DNA of 64,000 nt from Mesorhizobium shangrilense (GTDB taxonomy: Bacteria > Pseudomonadota > Alphaproteobacteria > Rhizobiales > Rhizobiaceae). Positions 16,393 to 25,014 of the stretch are shown here, one piece after another. Where the stretch lies: contig NZ_JAQGPN010000001.1 of NCBI RefSeq assembly GCF_028826155.1, forward strand, positions 3,911,501-3,975,500, read 5' to 3'. Below the pieces are notes generated by a model. The model did no database searches. It had not been told where the DNA came from and saw only the letters and a list, made by a program, of their open reading frames with translations. Position numbers and translations under genes: made by a program. The stretch's first letter is position 1. Every line of letters starts with the position of its first letter.

Positions 16393-18515
16393 CGCCGGAT
16401 TTCACGAAGATCGCCTGGTCGACGCCCGCTTCCGTGCCGCGCGCGCTGAACCGAGCGGCTTGGCAGACGCCGGAGGGCATCGCCGTCCGGCAGGCCTATG
16501 GCGACGCCGACTTGCGCGGGCTGCCCTACCTCGATACCTGGCCGGGTCTGGCGCCCTACATCCGCGGCCCCTATCCGACCATGTACGTCCAGCAGCCCTG
16601 GACGATCCGTCAGTATGCCGGCTTCTCGACGGCGGAGGAATCCAACGCCTTCTATCGCCGCAATCTCGCGGCGGGGCAGAAGGGCCTTTCGATCGCCTTC
16701 GACCTCGCCACGCACCGCGGCTATGACAGCGACCACCCGCGCGTGGCGGGCGACGTCGGCATGGCAGGCGTCGCGATCGATTCCATCCTCGACATGCGCC
16801 AGCTCTTCGACGGCATCCCGCTGGACCAGATGACCGTGTCGATGACCATGAACGGCGCCGTTCTGCCCATCATGGCGCTCTACATCGTCGCGGGCGAGGA
16901 GCAGGGCGTCGCGCAGAAAGATCTCGCTGGGACGATCCAGAACGACATCCTCAAGGAGTTCATGGTCCGCAACACCTACATCTATCCGCCGAAACCCTCG
17001 ATGCGGATCGTGTCGGACATCATCGCCTACACGGCGAAGCACATGCCGAAGTTCAACTCCATTTCGATCTCCGGCTATCATATCCAGGAAGCGGGTGCGA
17101 CCGTCGACCTGGAGCTCGCCTACACCATCGCCGACGGCATCGAGTATGCCCGCGCCGGCGTGGCCGCCGGGCTCGACATCGACAAATTCGCCCCGCGTCT
17201 CTCCTTCTTCTGGAACGCCGGGATGAATTTTTTCATGGAGGTGGCGAAACAGCGGGCGGCCCGCATGATCTGGGCGCAGCTTATGCAGAAGAATTTTCAG
17301 CCCAAGGATCCCCGCTCGCTCGCGTTGCGCGCCCACACGCAGACGTCCGGCTGGTCGCTGACCGCGCAGGACCCCTACAACAATATCGTGCGCACCATGA
17401 TCGAGGCGATGGCGGCGACGCAGGGCCATACGCAGTCGCTGCACACCAACGCCTTCGACGAGGCGCTGGCGCTGCCCACCGACCACTCGGCGCGCATCGC
17501 CCGCAACACCCAGCTTATCCTGCAGAAAGAATCCGGCACGACGCGGGTGATCGACCCCTGGGGCGGTTCCGCCTTCGTCGAGCGGCTCACCCACGACCTC
17601 GCGGCCCGCGCGATGCAGCACATCGAGGAGGTCGAGGGCCTCGGCGGCATGGCTGCAGCGATCGAGAAGGGCATTCCGAAGATGCACATCGAGGAGGCTG
17701 CCGCCCGCACCCAGGCCCGCATCGATTCCGGCGAACAGGTGCTCGTCGGCGTCAACGGCTACAAGCCGGAACGAGATATCGAGGTGGACGTGCTGAAGGT
17801 CGACAACGCCACCGTGCGCGCCCGGCAACTGTCGAAGCTCCAGCAGCTCAAGGGCACGCGCGACGTCGGCGCTGTCGAAAGCGCGCTCGACGCCCTGCAC
17901 AAGGCGGCCGAGGGCAAAGGCAACCTGCTCGAATTCGCTGTCCGCGCCGCCCGCGCCAATGCAACGGTCGGCGAGATTTCGCTGGCGCTGGAGAAGGCCT
18001 TCGGGCGACACGTGGCCTCCGTTCGGACCATCTCGGGCGTCTATCGCAAGGCACTGGGCGAGAACCCGACCGTCGAGGGGGTGCAAGAGAAGGTCGAGCT
18101 GTTCCGCAAGAAGACGGGCGCGAAGCCGTGCATCCTCGTCGCCAAGATGGGCCAGGACGGGCATGATCGCGGCCAGAAGGTGATCGCGACCGCATTCGCC
18201 GATCTCGGCTTCGACGTGATCGTCGGCGCCATGTTCCAGACGCCCGAGGAGGTCGCCAGGCTCGCGCTGGACCACGGGGTCCACGTCGTCGGCGCCTCGT
18301 CGCTGGCGGCCGGCCACCTGACGCTGATCCCGGAACTGAGGGAGGCGCTGGACAAGCACGGCCGCGAGGACATCTTGATCGTCGCCGGGGGCGTCATCCC
18401 GCCCGATGACTTCGACGCGGTGAGGGCGGCCGGCGCGGCGGAGATATTTCCGCCCGGAACCGTCATCCCGGAGGCGGCAGAGCGGTTACTGGAGGGCTTG
18501 TTACAACGCACGTAA
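16389..18515 (+). CDS. scpA: Methylmalonyl-CoA mutase large subunit
   Basis: Converts (R)-methylmalonyl-CoA to succinyl-CoA with adenosylcobalamin, the last step of propionyl-CoA use (also named mutB). The 708 residues comprise the substrate barrel (1-560; [55 protein letters not shown]) and a C-terminal B12 domain (575-705) with the cobalt-ligand motif DGHDRG, followed by GASSLAAGH and AGGVIP. Translation starts at GTG 16389, which overlaps the mutA stop and has GGAG 8 bases upstream; upstream readings into mutA are artefacts. The TAA stop lies 67 bases before the toxin-antitoxin genes. Confidence 0.96.
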   Translation: MTPDFTKIAWSTPASVPRALNRAAWQTPEGIAVRQAYGDADLRGLPYLDTWPGLAPYIRGPYPTMYVQQPWTIRQYAGFSTAEESNAFYRRNLAAGQKGLSIAFDLATHRGYDSDHPRVAGDVGMAGVAIDSILDMRQLFDGIPLDQMTVSMTMNGAVLPIMALYIVAGEEQGVAQKDLAGTIQNDILKEFMVRNTYIYPPKPSMRIVSDIIAYTAKHMPKFNSISISGYHIQEAGATVDLELAYTIADGIEYARAGVAAGLDIDKFAPRLSFFWNAGMNFFMEVAKQRAARMIWAQLMQKNFQPKDPRSLALRAHTQTSGWSLTAQDPYNNIVRTMIEAMAATQGHTQSLHTNAFDEALALPTDHSARIARNTQLILQKESGTTRVIDPWGGSAFVERLTHDLAARAMQHIEEVEGLGGMAAAIEKGIPKMHIEEAAARTQARIDSGEQVLVGVNGYKPERDIEVDVLKVDNATVRARQLSKLQQLKGTRDVGAVESALDALHKAAEGKGNLLEFAVRAARANATVGEISLALEKAFGRHVASVRTISGVYRKALGENPTVEGVQEKVELFRKKTGAKPCILVAKMGQDGHDRGQKVIATAFADLGFDVIVGAMFQTPEEVARLALDHGVHVVGASSLAAGHLTLIPELREALDKHGREDILIVAGGVIPPDDFDAVRAAGAAEIFPPGTVIPEAAERLLEGLLQRT

Positions 18516-18524
18516 TAACAAAGA

Positions 18525-18568
18525 TTGCTGCCGGGTCGTCAACATGTTATACGGAAAGTTATAACATG
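18525..18568 (+). promoter_or_regulatory. Promoter and operator of the AbrB/Doc module
   Basis: A perfect palindrome with 9-base arms (CATGTTATA at 18543-18551, TATAACATG at 18560-18568) and an 8-base centre lies 14 bases before the antitoxin start. A promoter TTGCTG (18525-18530), 16 bases, TTATAC (18547-18552) puts the -10 in the left arm. This is the expected layout for autorepression by the antitoxin or the toxin-antitoxin complex. Confidence 0.7.
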
Positions 18569-18581
18569 CCGGAGAGCAGCC

Positions 18582-18803
18582 ATGAACGTCACCGTGCGCA
18601 AGATCGGGAATTCCGAGGGCGTCATCCTACCGAAGGACGTGCTGGAGCGGATGAATGTAAAGGCGGGCGACCAACTGCAGGTGGTCGACACCGGCAAGGG
18701 CATCGCTCTTGAGCCGGTGGACGACGATTTCGAGCGGCAGATGGAGGCCGCCCGGAAGGTAATGGACACGTATAAGGTCGCTCTTCAGAAGCTCGCGGAA
18801 TGA
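18582..18803 (+). CDS. AbrB/MazE-type antitoxin
   Basis: A 73-residue protein with an AbrB/SpoVT swapped-hairpin DNA-binding domain: VTVRKIGNSEGVILPKDVLERMNV, then AGDQLQVVDTGKGIALEP. The C-terminal 25 residues (DDDFERQMEAARKVMDTYKVAL) are an acidic helix of the kind that wraps a toxin. It overlaps the downstream Doc gene by 4 bases (ATGA). The start at 18582 has GGAGAG upstream and follows the operator. As in other modules of this kind it should neutralise the Doc toxin and repress the operon. Classical Doc is paired with Phd; the AbrB-type partner is a known but less common alternative. Confidence 0.9.
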   Translation: MNVTVRKIGNSEGVILPKDVLERMNVKAGDQLQVVDTGKGIALEPVDDDFERQMEAARKVMDTYKVALQKLAE

Positions 18804-19186
18804 GCTGGGAGTTTCTGTCCCGCCGCACGGTCGAGGCGATGCACGTGGGGCAGGTGCGCCGTCATGGAGGCGCGGCCGGCCTTCGGGACGAAAATGCCTT
18901 GGAGCATGCGCTCGCCCGCGCCGAGAACAAGGCCGTGTACGGTGAGCCGGACGTCTATGAACTCGCTGCCGCCTACGTTATCGGCATAGCGCGAAATCAC
19001 GCCTTCGTGGACGGAAAAAAGCGGACGGCCATCGTCGTCGCCGGCGCCTTCCTCGTGATCAACGGCCACATGCTCACTGCTGATCAGGGCACGCTCTATG
19101 AATTCGTGATGTGTGTCGCCCGGGGCAAAATCGACGAAGCCGGGGCCGCATCCTTCTTTCGTGATTACACGGAGCGCCGCGGCTGA
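18800..19186 (+). CDS. doc: Death-on-curing (Doc) family toxin, Fic fold
   Basis: A 128-residue Doc protein. Doc of phage P1 phosphorylates elongation factor EF-Tu and stops translation; family members carry the motif HxFx(D/N)xNKR. Here it is HAFVDGKKRT at residues 67-76: the catalytic His67 and Asp71 are present and Arg75 is kept, but the usual Asn is Lys73. Conserved flanking elements are also present (GLRDENALEHALARAEN, ELAAAYVIGIARNHAF). Whether the change reduces activity is unknown. It overlaps the antitoxin gene by 4 bases and ends 4 bases before the convergent greA stop. Confidence 0.9.
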   Translation: MSWEFLSRRTVEAMHVGQVRRHGGAAGLRDENALEHALARAENKAVYGEPDVYELAAAYVIGIARNHAFVDGKKRTAIVVAGAFLVINGHMLTADQGTLYEFVMCVARGKIDEAGAASFFRDYTERRG

Positions 19187-19190
19187 GGCA

Positions 19191-19661
19191 TCACACCCTC
19201 AGCCCGACGATCTCCCACTCCTTCCCGTTTACCGCGGCAACGTCGCCGACGCCCTTGCCGAAGAGTGCGAGAGCCATGGGAGACACATGGGAGATCTTGC
19301 CCTTTGCCGCGTCGGCTTCGTCCTCGCCGACGATCGTCCAGACCTGTCGCTTCCCGTCCCCGTTCTCGAGCTCGACGGTCATGCCAAAACGGACGACCTT
19401 GCTGTCCCGTTCCGGGACAGACACCTCCGCCGTCTCGCGGCGGGACGACCAATAGCGCAGATCGCGTGAGACGAGCGCGATGCGTTCGCGATTGGTCTCC
19501 CGTTCGGCCTTGGCGAACTCCTCGCGCAGCCGAGCGACTTCGGCATCTATCGTAGCGAGCCCGGCTTCGGTGACCAGATTGCGATGCTGGCTGACAGGAC
19601 GTTCGCCGATGTCGGCGATGGCGGCGTCAGTATCTTCTTCCTTCGTGAAGGCGCGGCTCAT
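19191..19661 (-). CDS. greA: GreA/GreB family transcription elongation factor
   Basis: A 156-residue protein. The N-terminal coiled coil (about 25-80) contains the helix LVTEAGLATIDAEVARLREEFAKAERE, and the C-terminal FKBP-like domain (about 85-156) contains VRFGMTVELENGDGK, IVGEDEADAAKGKISHVSPMALALFGKGVGD, which is the GreA signature. Gre factors enter the RNA polymerase secondary channel and stimulate cleavage of backtracked transcripts. The N-terminal extension (MSRAFTKEEDTDAAIAD) is more like GreB-type rhizobial proteins, so the A/B assignment is loose. The start at 19661 gives the family length; the frame continues upstream without homology. Confidence 0.87.
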   Translation of the reverse strand: MSRAFTKEEDTDAAIADIGERPVSQHRNLVTEAGLATIDAEVARLREEFAKAERETNRERIALVSRDLRYWSSRRETAEVSVPERDSKVVRFGMTVELENGDGKRQVWTIVGEDEADAAKGKISHVSPMALALFGKGVGDVAAVNGKEWEIVGLRV

Positions 19662-19769
19662 GTCGGGAATGTAAGCCTTAGCCGGCATTACACAAGCGAT
19701 TTCGGCGGCGTCCGCCCGGCGAATGGCACGCTTCATGCTCAAGGGAAGACAAGACTTGAACATGTGCCA

Positions 19770-21149
19770 ATGTTGAACAGACGCAAACTGATCGCCTCGC
19801 TTGCCGCGGTTCCCGCGCTGGGCTTCGCCGTGCCTGCAATCGCCGCGCCCCGCCAACCCGGAATGCAGCTTGCCTCGATGCGCGGATCGATCGACGCGAT
19901 GGAGTTCGGCGTGCGTCCGGGCGCGGCCGACGACCAGAGCCGCGCGTTCGAGCGCATGCTGCAAAGCTCATCCGACACCGACACGCCCGTCTTCCTGCCG
20001 GCCGGCCTCTACGTGGTCTCCAACCTCACCCTTCCCCCGCGGGTGCGCCTGTCCGGCGTGCCTGGAGCCAGCCGCATCGTCTACCGGGGCGACGGCCACC
20101 TCTTCCTTGCCGACCGCGCCGAGCGCGTCGAACTCAGGGGCCTGGTCATCGACGGTGGCAATCGCTGGCTGGCGGACCATGCCCAGGGCCTCGTCGATCT
20201 GCGCAATGTCGACCGCCTCACGATCGACGAATGCGAGATCCTGGGCTCGGCGCGAAACGGCGTGGCGCTGGAGCGCACTAGCGGCCGGATCGAGCGCTCC
20301 ACGATCTCCGGGGCTGCCGATGCAGCCATCTACGCCGTCGAAAGCCGCGGGCTCGCGATCGACGGCAACAGCATCCGCGACTGCGCCAATGGCGGCATCC
20401 TGGTCCATCGCTGGCAGGCGGCCGACGACGGCGCCCTCATCAGCGGCAACCGCATCGAACGGATCGCCGCCCGCAACGGCGGTACCGGCCAGTTCGGCAA
20501 CGGCATCAACATTTTCCGCGCCAATGGCGTCATCGTGTCCGGAAACTCGGTCACCGACTGCGCATTCTCGGCAATCCGCGCCAACAGCGCCAGCAACCTG
20601 CAGGTACAAGGCAATACCTGCCTGCGGTCGGGCGAGACGGCGATCTACGCCGAGTTCGCCTTCGAAGGAGCCGTCATCGCCGGCAACATCGTCGACGGGG
20701 CCGCCAACGGCATCTCGATCGTCAATTCCAACGAAGGCGGCCGCATGGCGACCTGCTCGGGCAACATCGTGCGCAACCTTTCCGTGACGGGGCCCTACCC
20801 GGCCGATGCCCCCGGCTTCGGCGTCGGCATCAGCGCCGAGGCGGACACTTCCGTCACCGGAAACGTGATCGAGGGCGCGCCCCGCTACGGCATGTCGATC
20901 GGCTGGGGACCGTTCATGCGCAACGTGGTCGCGACGGGGAACTTCGTCCGCGGCTCGGGCACAGGCATCGCCGTGTCGGTCGTGCAGGGCGTCGGGTCCG
21001 CCGTCCTCACCGACAACATCTTTGACGATACGCCCAACGGCGCGATCGTCGGTCACGAATGGGCAAGGGCTGTGACCGGCGATCTCGCGCTGGAGGGCGC
21101 TTCCGGCCACAGCAACCTCACGGTCGATCGCAATCGCGTGACGTCGTGA
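19770..21149 (+). CDS. TIGR03808-type exported beta-helix repeat protein
   Basis: A 459-residue protein starting MLNRRKLIASLAAVPALGFA, a twin-arginine-like signal peptide. The rest is a right-handed parallel beta-helix: at least ten repeats of the form x-I-x-G-N-x-I-x-x-A (GNSIRDCANGGI, GNRIERIA, GNSVTDCAFSAI, GNTCLRSGETAIY, GNIVDGAANGI, GNVIEGAPRYGM, GNFVRGSGTGI, DNIFDD). This matches a Tat-exported repeat family that I know from rhizobia (TIGR03808). Such folds usually bind or cleave polysaccharides, but no catalytic site is evident. The ATG follows 108 bases after the greA start on the other strand. A different possibility is a pectate-lyase relative. Confidence 0.83.
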   Translation: MLNRRKLIASLAAVPALGFAVPAIAAPRQPGMQLASMRGSIDAMEFGVRPGAADDQSRAFERMLQSSSDTDTPVFLPAGLYVVSNLTLPPRVRLSGVPGASRIVYRGDGHLFLADRAERVELRGLVIDGGNRWLADHAQGLVDLRNVDRLTIDECEILGSARNGVALERTSGRIERSTISGAADAAIYAVESRGLAIDGNSIRDCANGGILVHRWQAADDGALISGNRIERIAARNGGTGQFGNGINIFRANGVIVSGNSVTDCAFSAIRANSASNLQVQGNTCLRSGETAIYAEFAFEGAVIAGNIVDGAANGISIVNSNEGGRMATCSGNIVRNLSVTGPYPADAPGFGVGISAEADTSVTGNVIEGAPRYGMSIGWGPFMRNVVATGNFVRGSGTGIAVSVVQGVGSAVLTDNIFDDTPNGAIVGHEWARAVTGDLALEGASGHSNLTVDRNRVTS

Positions 21150-21169
21150 GGGGAAGAGGCCGGGGGGCG

Positions 21170-21251
21170 GCGCAGGGGACAGTGTGAGATTTCCGTGTTC
21201 AGACGCGACCTTCGAGAGCCGCGCGGACGGAAAACCTGCTGTCTCCTGCGC
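21170..21251. repeat. Inverted repeat between convergent genes
   Basis: Arms at 21170-21182 and 21239-21251 (GCGCAGG...GACAG type, 13 bases, one mismatch) flank a 56-base spacer between the stops of the beta-helix and asparaginase genes. It could form a long stem and end both transcripts. Confidence 0.35.
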
Positions 21252-22256
21252 TCACATCAAAACGTCCGACGGGCGGAGCGACCCGACCTCGATGCCGTTC
21301 CAGTTGCTGAGCGTCGGGCTGGCGAGTTGGCGCAGGCGCTCCGCCAGGGCGGCGTCGCCTGAAAGCAGCTTCGCGAGCACCGTTGCGACCGCAACCTCCG
21401 CCGCCCGTCCTGCGCCGTCGTCGCACTTCAGCGCAATCCCGAGACCGAGTTCCGGCAGCGCGGCGCAATAGACCCCCTCGGCCCCTGTCTTGACGAAGAT
21501 GCGCCCTGGCGCCGCCTGCATCAGGCGCGTGTCCATGCGGCCCGAACCCGACGTGTAGAAAGGGTGCGCCATGCAGGCCGCCAGCAGGCGGCGTGCAGCC
21601 TTGGCCCGCTCGACGCCGAGGCCCCGGCCCGTCGCCATCCTGGCGAACCCATGCGCCAGCCGTGACAGCGGAACTGCATAGGTCGGGATGGAGCACCCGT
21701 CCGTGCCGCGGTTGGCTTCGCCGTGCGGGGCGCCGGTGACCTCTTCCATCGCCACGCGCACATTCTCCTGCAGCCAGTGATCCGGCCGGATGTAGCCGCG
21801 GGGATCGACCTGCGCATGGCAGCAGGTGCAGATGAAGCCGGCGTGCTTGCCGGAGCAATTGTTGTGGAGCGCGAGCGGATTTCGCCCATCCCGCGCCAGC
21901 GTGACCATGGCGTCCTGGTCGCTCGGCCAGTGCGCGCCGCATTCCAGCGCGGCATTGTCCAGACTGACCTTGCCGAGCATCCCGCGCGCCAACTCGGCGT
22001 GTTCTGGCTCGCCGGAGTGGGAAGCGCAGGCGAGCGCAAGCTCGCGGTCGTCGAAGCCCAACGCGTCGGCTGCGCCGCTCTCCACAAGCGGCAGCGCCTG
22101 GATCGCCTTCACCGCCGATCGGGGAAAGACCGGCATCTCGATCTCGCCGATCGCAAGCACAAGCTTGCCGTCCGCATCGCACACGGCAACCGCGCCACGG
22201 TGCCGGCTCTCGACCATGCCGCCACGCGTGACTTCGACGAGAACCGGATCCGTCAT
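21252..22256 (-). CDS. L-asparaginase, Rhizobium etli ReAV type
   Basis: A 334-residue enzyme of the rhizobial asparaginase family, unrelated to the E. coli type and resembling serine beta-lactamase folds. It converts asparagine to aspartate and ammonia. Family motifs are visible: Ser47 and Lys50 in PRSAVKA, Ser79 in ASHSGE, Cys134 and Lys137 in NNCSGKHAGF; these match, with an offset of one, the Ser48, Lys51, Ser80, Cys135, Lys138 set of ReAV. Zn-binding Cys/Asp residues also fit. The start at 22256 is the first good one; a longer frame to 22427 is not conserved. It is the last gene before a convergent neighbour on the right. Confidence 0.88.
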   Translation of the reverse strand: MTDPVLVEVTRGGMVESRHRGAVAVCDADGKLVLAIGEIEMPVFPRSAVKAIQALPLVESGAADALGFDDRELALACASHSGEPEHAELARGMLGKVSLDNAALECGAHWPSDQDAMVTLARDGRNPLALHNNCSGKHAGFICTCCHAQVDPRGYIRPDHWLQENVRVAMEEVTGAPHGEANRGTDGCSIPTYAVPLSRLAHGFARMATGRGLGVERAKAARRLLAACMAHPFYTSGSGRMDTRLMQAAPGRIFVKTGAEGVYCAALPELGLGIALKCDDGAGRAAEVAVATVLAKLLSGDAALAERLRQLASPTLSNWNGIEVGSLRPSDVLM

Positions 22257-22395
22257 GCCTGCACCCGCAACTGCTTCCGCCGACTTTCCCGAGGCGTATC
22301 GCGCGAGGGCGGACAACGCAAAGAAAATCGTCTGGTCCTGGCCGGGGAGCCTGAGGGGCTGAGGAATTAAGAGCCTAAGGAGAAGGCGGGCTTGC

Positions 22396-22905
22396 CTACT
22401 CCTCGATCTCCACGTCCTCGCCGACATGCGACAGCGACTCGCGCAAACCGTCCTGGAAATCGTTCACGCCATAGAGGATGTCGTCGACCATCAGCTTGCC
22501 TTCAACGAGAGCCAGTTTGACGCGGTCGGTCCAGTTCGCCTCTGGATCGTCGAACTTGTACTCGATATCGACTTCCGTGCCGTCGGCGGAAACTTTTCCG
22601 GCCACGCACTCCTTGGCCACGTCCGGGTAGGACTGGAACGGCACGCCATCACCCAGCGGCGGCTTTTCGCCGGGATGGGCCGTCTCCCAGACATCGTTCT
22701 TCTTGACCGCCTCGTCCATCGCGGCCTTCAACGAGGGCGTGAGGAGCGCCATCGTCGCCAATTCGGCCTCGGCCGTGCCTGATCGGTGGGTGTCGCAGAA
22801 TTTCTGAGCGACCTGTGCCGGGGTGTCGTCGGTGGCGTCGGCAACCGTCGCCGTCACTGCGAACGCCGCGGAGACCGCCAAGATCGCAAACCACCTGGAT
22901 TTCAT
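22396..22905 (-). CDS. Periplasmic protein of unknown function (DUF3828-like)
   Basis: A 169-residue protein with a signal peptide (residues 1-25, MKSRWFAILAVSAAFAVTA). The mature part begins with helices (AQVAQKFCDTHRSG) and ends with an alternating strand region containing WTDRVKLALVEGKLMVDDILYG, resembling DUF3828 proteins. A cysteine pair (one in QKFC, one in KECV) may form a disulfide. The acidic C-terminus (GEDVEIEE) is unusual. Function is not known. It lies 139 bases upstream of the asparaginase start on the same strand. Confidence 0.68.
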   Translation of the reverse strand: MKSRWFAILAVSAAFAVTATVADATDDTPAQVAQKFCDTHRSGTAEAELATMALLTPSLKAAMDEAVKKNDVWETAHPGEKPPLGDGVPFQSYPDVAKECVAGKVSADGTEVDIEYKFDDPEANWTDRVKLALVEGKLMVDDILYGVNDFQDGLRESLSHVGEDVEIEE

Positions 22906-23054
22906 CGGACAATCCCCTGCTGCTGCCAAACCGCCAGCCCCTCAGTCGTTCAATTCGGTCCGGGCGGCAAGAGTATGGCGCATCACAAAAACGAATGCGG
23001 CGGCCATCTAGGCCGCCGCGGAACATTCGAGAACGTAGGCCGCTGCCGGCGGCC

Positions 23055-24221
23055 TTACTTGATCCTCTCCAGGATCGAGACGTAGTTGGCGACGGCAGCG
23101 CCGCCCATGTTGAAGATGCCGCCGAGCTTGGCGCCCTCGACCTGGATCCCGCCGGCTTCGCCGGTCAGCTGCATGGCAGTCAGAGCGTGCATGGAAACGC
23201 CGGTGGCGCCGATCGGATGGCCCTTGGCCTTGAGACCGCCCGAGGGGTTGACCGGCAGCCGGCCGCCCTTTGCGGTCTGTCCCTCCATCGCGATCTTCGC
23301 ACCCTCGCCGGGCTTGGCCAGCCCCATCGCCTCGTATTCGATCAGTTCGGCGATGGTGAAGCAGTCGTGGGTTTCGACGAAGGAGAGGTCGTCTAAGGTC
23401 ACGCCGGCGTTCTTCAGCGCGCGCGTCCATGCCTGCTCGCAGCCCTCGAACAGAAGGATGTCGCGCTTCGACATCGGCAGGAAGTCCTGCACGTGCTCGT
23501 TGGCGCGGAAGGCCACCGCTCGCTTCATCGACAGCGCCGTGCCCACGTCGGCCAGCACGATTGCCGCCGCGCCGTCCGAAACCAGCGAGCAATCGGTGCG
23601 CTTCAGCGGACCGGCGACAAATGGGTTTTTCTCGCTTTCCTGGCGGCAGAAATCGAAGCCGAAATCCTTGCGCATCTGGGCGTATGGATTGTCGACGCCG
23701 TTCTTGTGGTTCTTCGCCGCGATCATGGCGAGCGCATCGGACTGGTCGCCGTAGCGCTGGAAATAGCCGTGCGCGATCTTGCCGAAGACGCCGGCGAATC
23801 CGGCCGGCGTGTCGCCCTCCTCCGGCAGATAGGACGCGCGCAGGAGGTTCTTGCCGATCTCCGGCCCCGGCGTGGTGGTCATCTGCTCGGCGCCCACGAC
23901 CAGGACAACGCGGGCAGCGCGCGCATCGATGGCGCGGATGCCCTGGCGCACTGCTGCCGAACCGGTGGCGCAGGCGTTCTCGACGCGGGTCGCCGGCTTG
24001 AAACGGAAGCGGTCGTCCGCCTGCAGCACGAGGCTGGCCGTGAAGTCCTGGGCCGAGAATCCTGCATTGAAGTGGCCGAGCACGATCTCGTCCACATCGT
24101 CCGGACCGATGCCCGCATGCTCCAGGGCATCGATCGCGACTTTCGTGATCATGCTTTCAAGCGTCTCGCCTTCAAGCTTGCCAAAGCGCGAATGCGCCCA
24201 CCCCACGATGCATGCGGTCAT
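23055..24221 (-). CDS. Thiolase-family acyl-CoA acyltransferase
   Basis: A 388-residue thiolase-like protein of the SCP-x/acetyl-CoA acetyltransferase group. The catalytic Cys is in ENACATGSAA (about residue 85); the second conserved part is KAKGHPIGATG (near 335) and the third FNMGGAAVANY. The usual C-terminal active Cys of true thiolases (CxGxG) is absent, being replaced by NMGGA, as in the SCP-x-like subfamily. The substrate is unknown. It starts with a good GAAGGAG site and is divergent from betI, so it may belong to the choline/betaine or a fatty acid pathway. A palindrome at 24277-24292 covers its -35. Confidence 0.87.
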   Translation of the reverse strand: MTACIVGWAHSRFGKLEGETLESMITKVAIDALEHAGIGPDDVDEIVLGHFNAGFSAQDFTASLVLQADDRFRFKPATRVENACATGSAAVRQGIRAIDARAARVVLVVGAEQMTTTPGPEIGKNLLRASYLPEEGDTPAGFAGVFGKIAHGYFQRYGDQSDALAMIAAKNHKNGVDNPYAQMRKDFGFDFCRQESEKNPFVAGPLKRTDCSLVSDGAAAIVLADVGTALSMKRAVAFRANEHVQDFLPMSKRDILLFEGCEQAWTRALKNAGVTLDDLSFVETHDCFTIAELIEYEAMGLAKPGEGAKIAMEGQTAKGGRLPVNPSGGLKAKGHPIGATGVSMHALTAMQLTGEAGGIQVEGAKLGGIFNMGGAAVANYVSILERIK

Positions 24222-24256
24222 GGTAATCTCCTTCCACCCAATGCGCGGCTGCGACC

Positions 24257-24292
24257 AGTATAGCATAGCCCCTTTCTGTTCAAGAATGAACA
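24257..24292 (-). promoter_or_regulatory. Promoter and palindromic operator of the thiolase gene
   Basis: On the minus strand TTGAAC (24283-24278) and TATACT (24262-24257) form a probable promoter with a 15-base spacer. The -35 falls within a perfect palindrome TGTTCA (24277-24282), AGAA, TGAACA (24287-24292), a candidate repressor site different from the BetI box. Confidence 0.45.
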
Positions 24293-24329
24293 AAAACATT
24301 CCGCCGACAACGCAGGCCAAACGCGGTTC

Positions 24330-24358
24330 TTGATTGATCAGTCAATAAAAAATATAGG
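24330..24358 (+). promoter_or_regulatory. betI promoter with BetI box
   Basis: TTGATT (24330-24335), a 17-base spacer and TATAGG (24353-24358) form a good sigma-70 promoter. Inside it ATTGA (24333-24337), TCAG, TCAAT (24342-24346) matches the BetI operator pattern ATTGA-N4-TCAAT known from other Proteobacteria. BetI should repress its own operon until choline is present. Confidence 0.7.
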
Positions 24359-24375
24359 TGACGAGGAGGATCGTC

Positions 24376-25014
24376 ATGCCAAAGCTTGGAATGCAGCCGG
24401 TTCGCCGGCGCGCCCTGATCGAGGCCGCCATTGAAGCGATCGGCGCCCGTGGGTCACTCGACGTCACCATGTCGGACATCGCCAGCCGCGCCGGTGTATC
24501 CTCGGCGCTTGCCCACCATTACTTCGGCGCGAAGGAGGATCTCCTCCAGGCGACGATGCGGCAGCTGCTCGCCGATCTTGGCCTGGACTTCCTGAAGGCG
24601 CTCAGGAACGCGACGACGCCGCGCGGGCGGATCTCGGCGGTCATCAGCGTGAACTTCTCCGCCAACCAGTTCCGCCAGGAAACCATCCAGGCCTGGCTGG
24701 CCTTCTATGTGGAGGCGCAGAAATCGCCGCCGCTGCGCCGCCTGCTTCGCGTCTACGCCCGCCGGCTGCACTCCAATCTCATGAGCGGTCTCTCGTCCCT
24801 GATGCCACGCGCGCAGGCCGAGCCCACCGCGGAGTCGATCGCCGCCATGATCGACGGACTCTACATCCGGCGCGCGCTCCGCGACGGGCTGCCAAATCCA
24901 GCGAGTGCGGCCGCGCTCATCGAGGACTACGTCGACACGAAGCTGCGGCGAGAACGGCCGGCGAACGACGAGGAAACAGCAACTTATCGGCAAAGCGGGG
25001 GAGATGAACGATGA
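24376..25014 (+). CDS. betI: BetI transcriptional repressor
   Basis: A 212-residue TetR-family protein. The N-terminal HTH contains [46 protein letters not shown], very close to BetI. The C-terminal choline-binding part includes [35 protein letters not shown], also BetI-like. The start at 24376 follows a GAGGAGG site; an earlier in-frame codon is unlikely. It overlaps the next gene by 4 bases (ATGA). The family represses betaine synthesis genes when choline is absent. Confidence 0.95.
   Translation: MPKLGMQPVRRRALIEAAIEAIGARGSLDVTMSDIASRAGVSSALAHHYFGAKEDLLQATMRQLLADLGLDFLKALRNATTPRGRISAVISVNFSANQFRQETIQAWLAFYVEAQKSPPLRRLLRVYARRLHSNLMSGLSSLMPRAQAEPTAESIAAMIDGLYIRRALRDGLPNPASAAALIEDYVDTKLRRERPANDEETATYRQSGGDER

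Noticed and set aside
15849..18359. An 836-codon leftward ORF
   Set aside because: Antisense to the methylmalonyl-CoA mutase genes. No recognisable domain; a product of high GC in the third codon position.
18582..19186. Possibility of a larger defence island around the toxin-antitoxin pair
   Set aside because: Flanked by ordinary genes (mutB, greA); no other mobile or defence genes.
24277..24292. TGTTCA-N4-TGAACA as a second LexA box
   Set aside because: Alphaproteobacterial LexA uses direct repeats (GTTC-N7-GTTC). This one is inverted with a different spacing.
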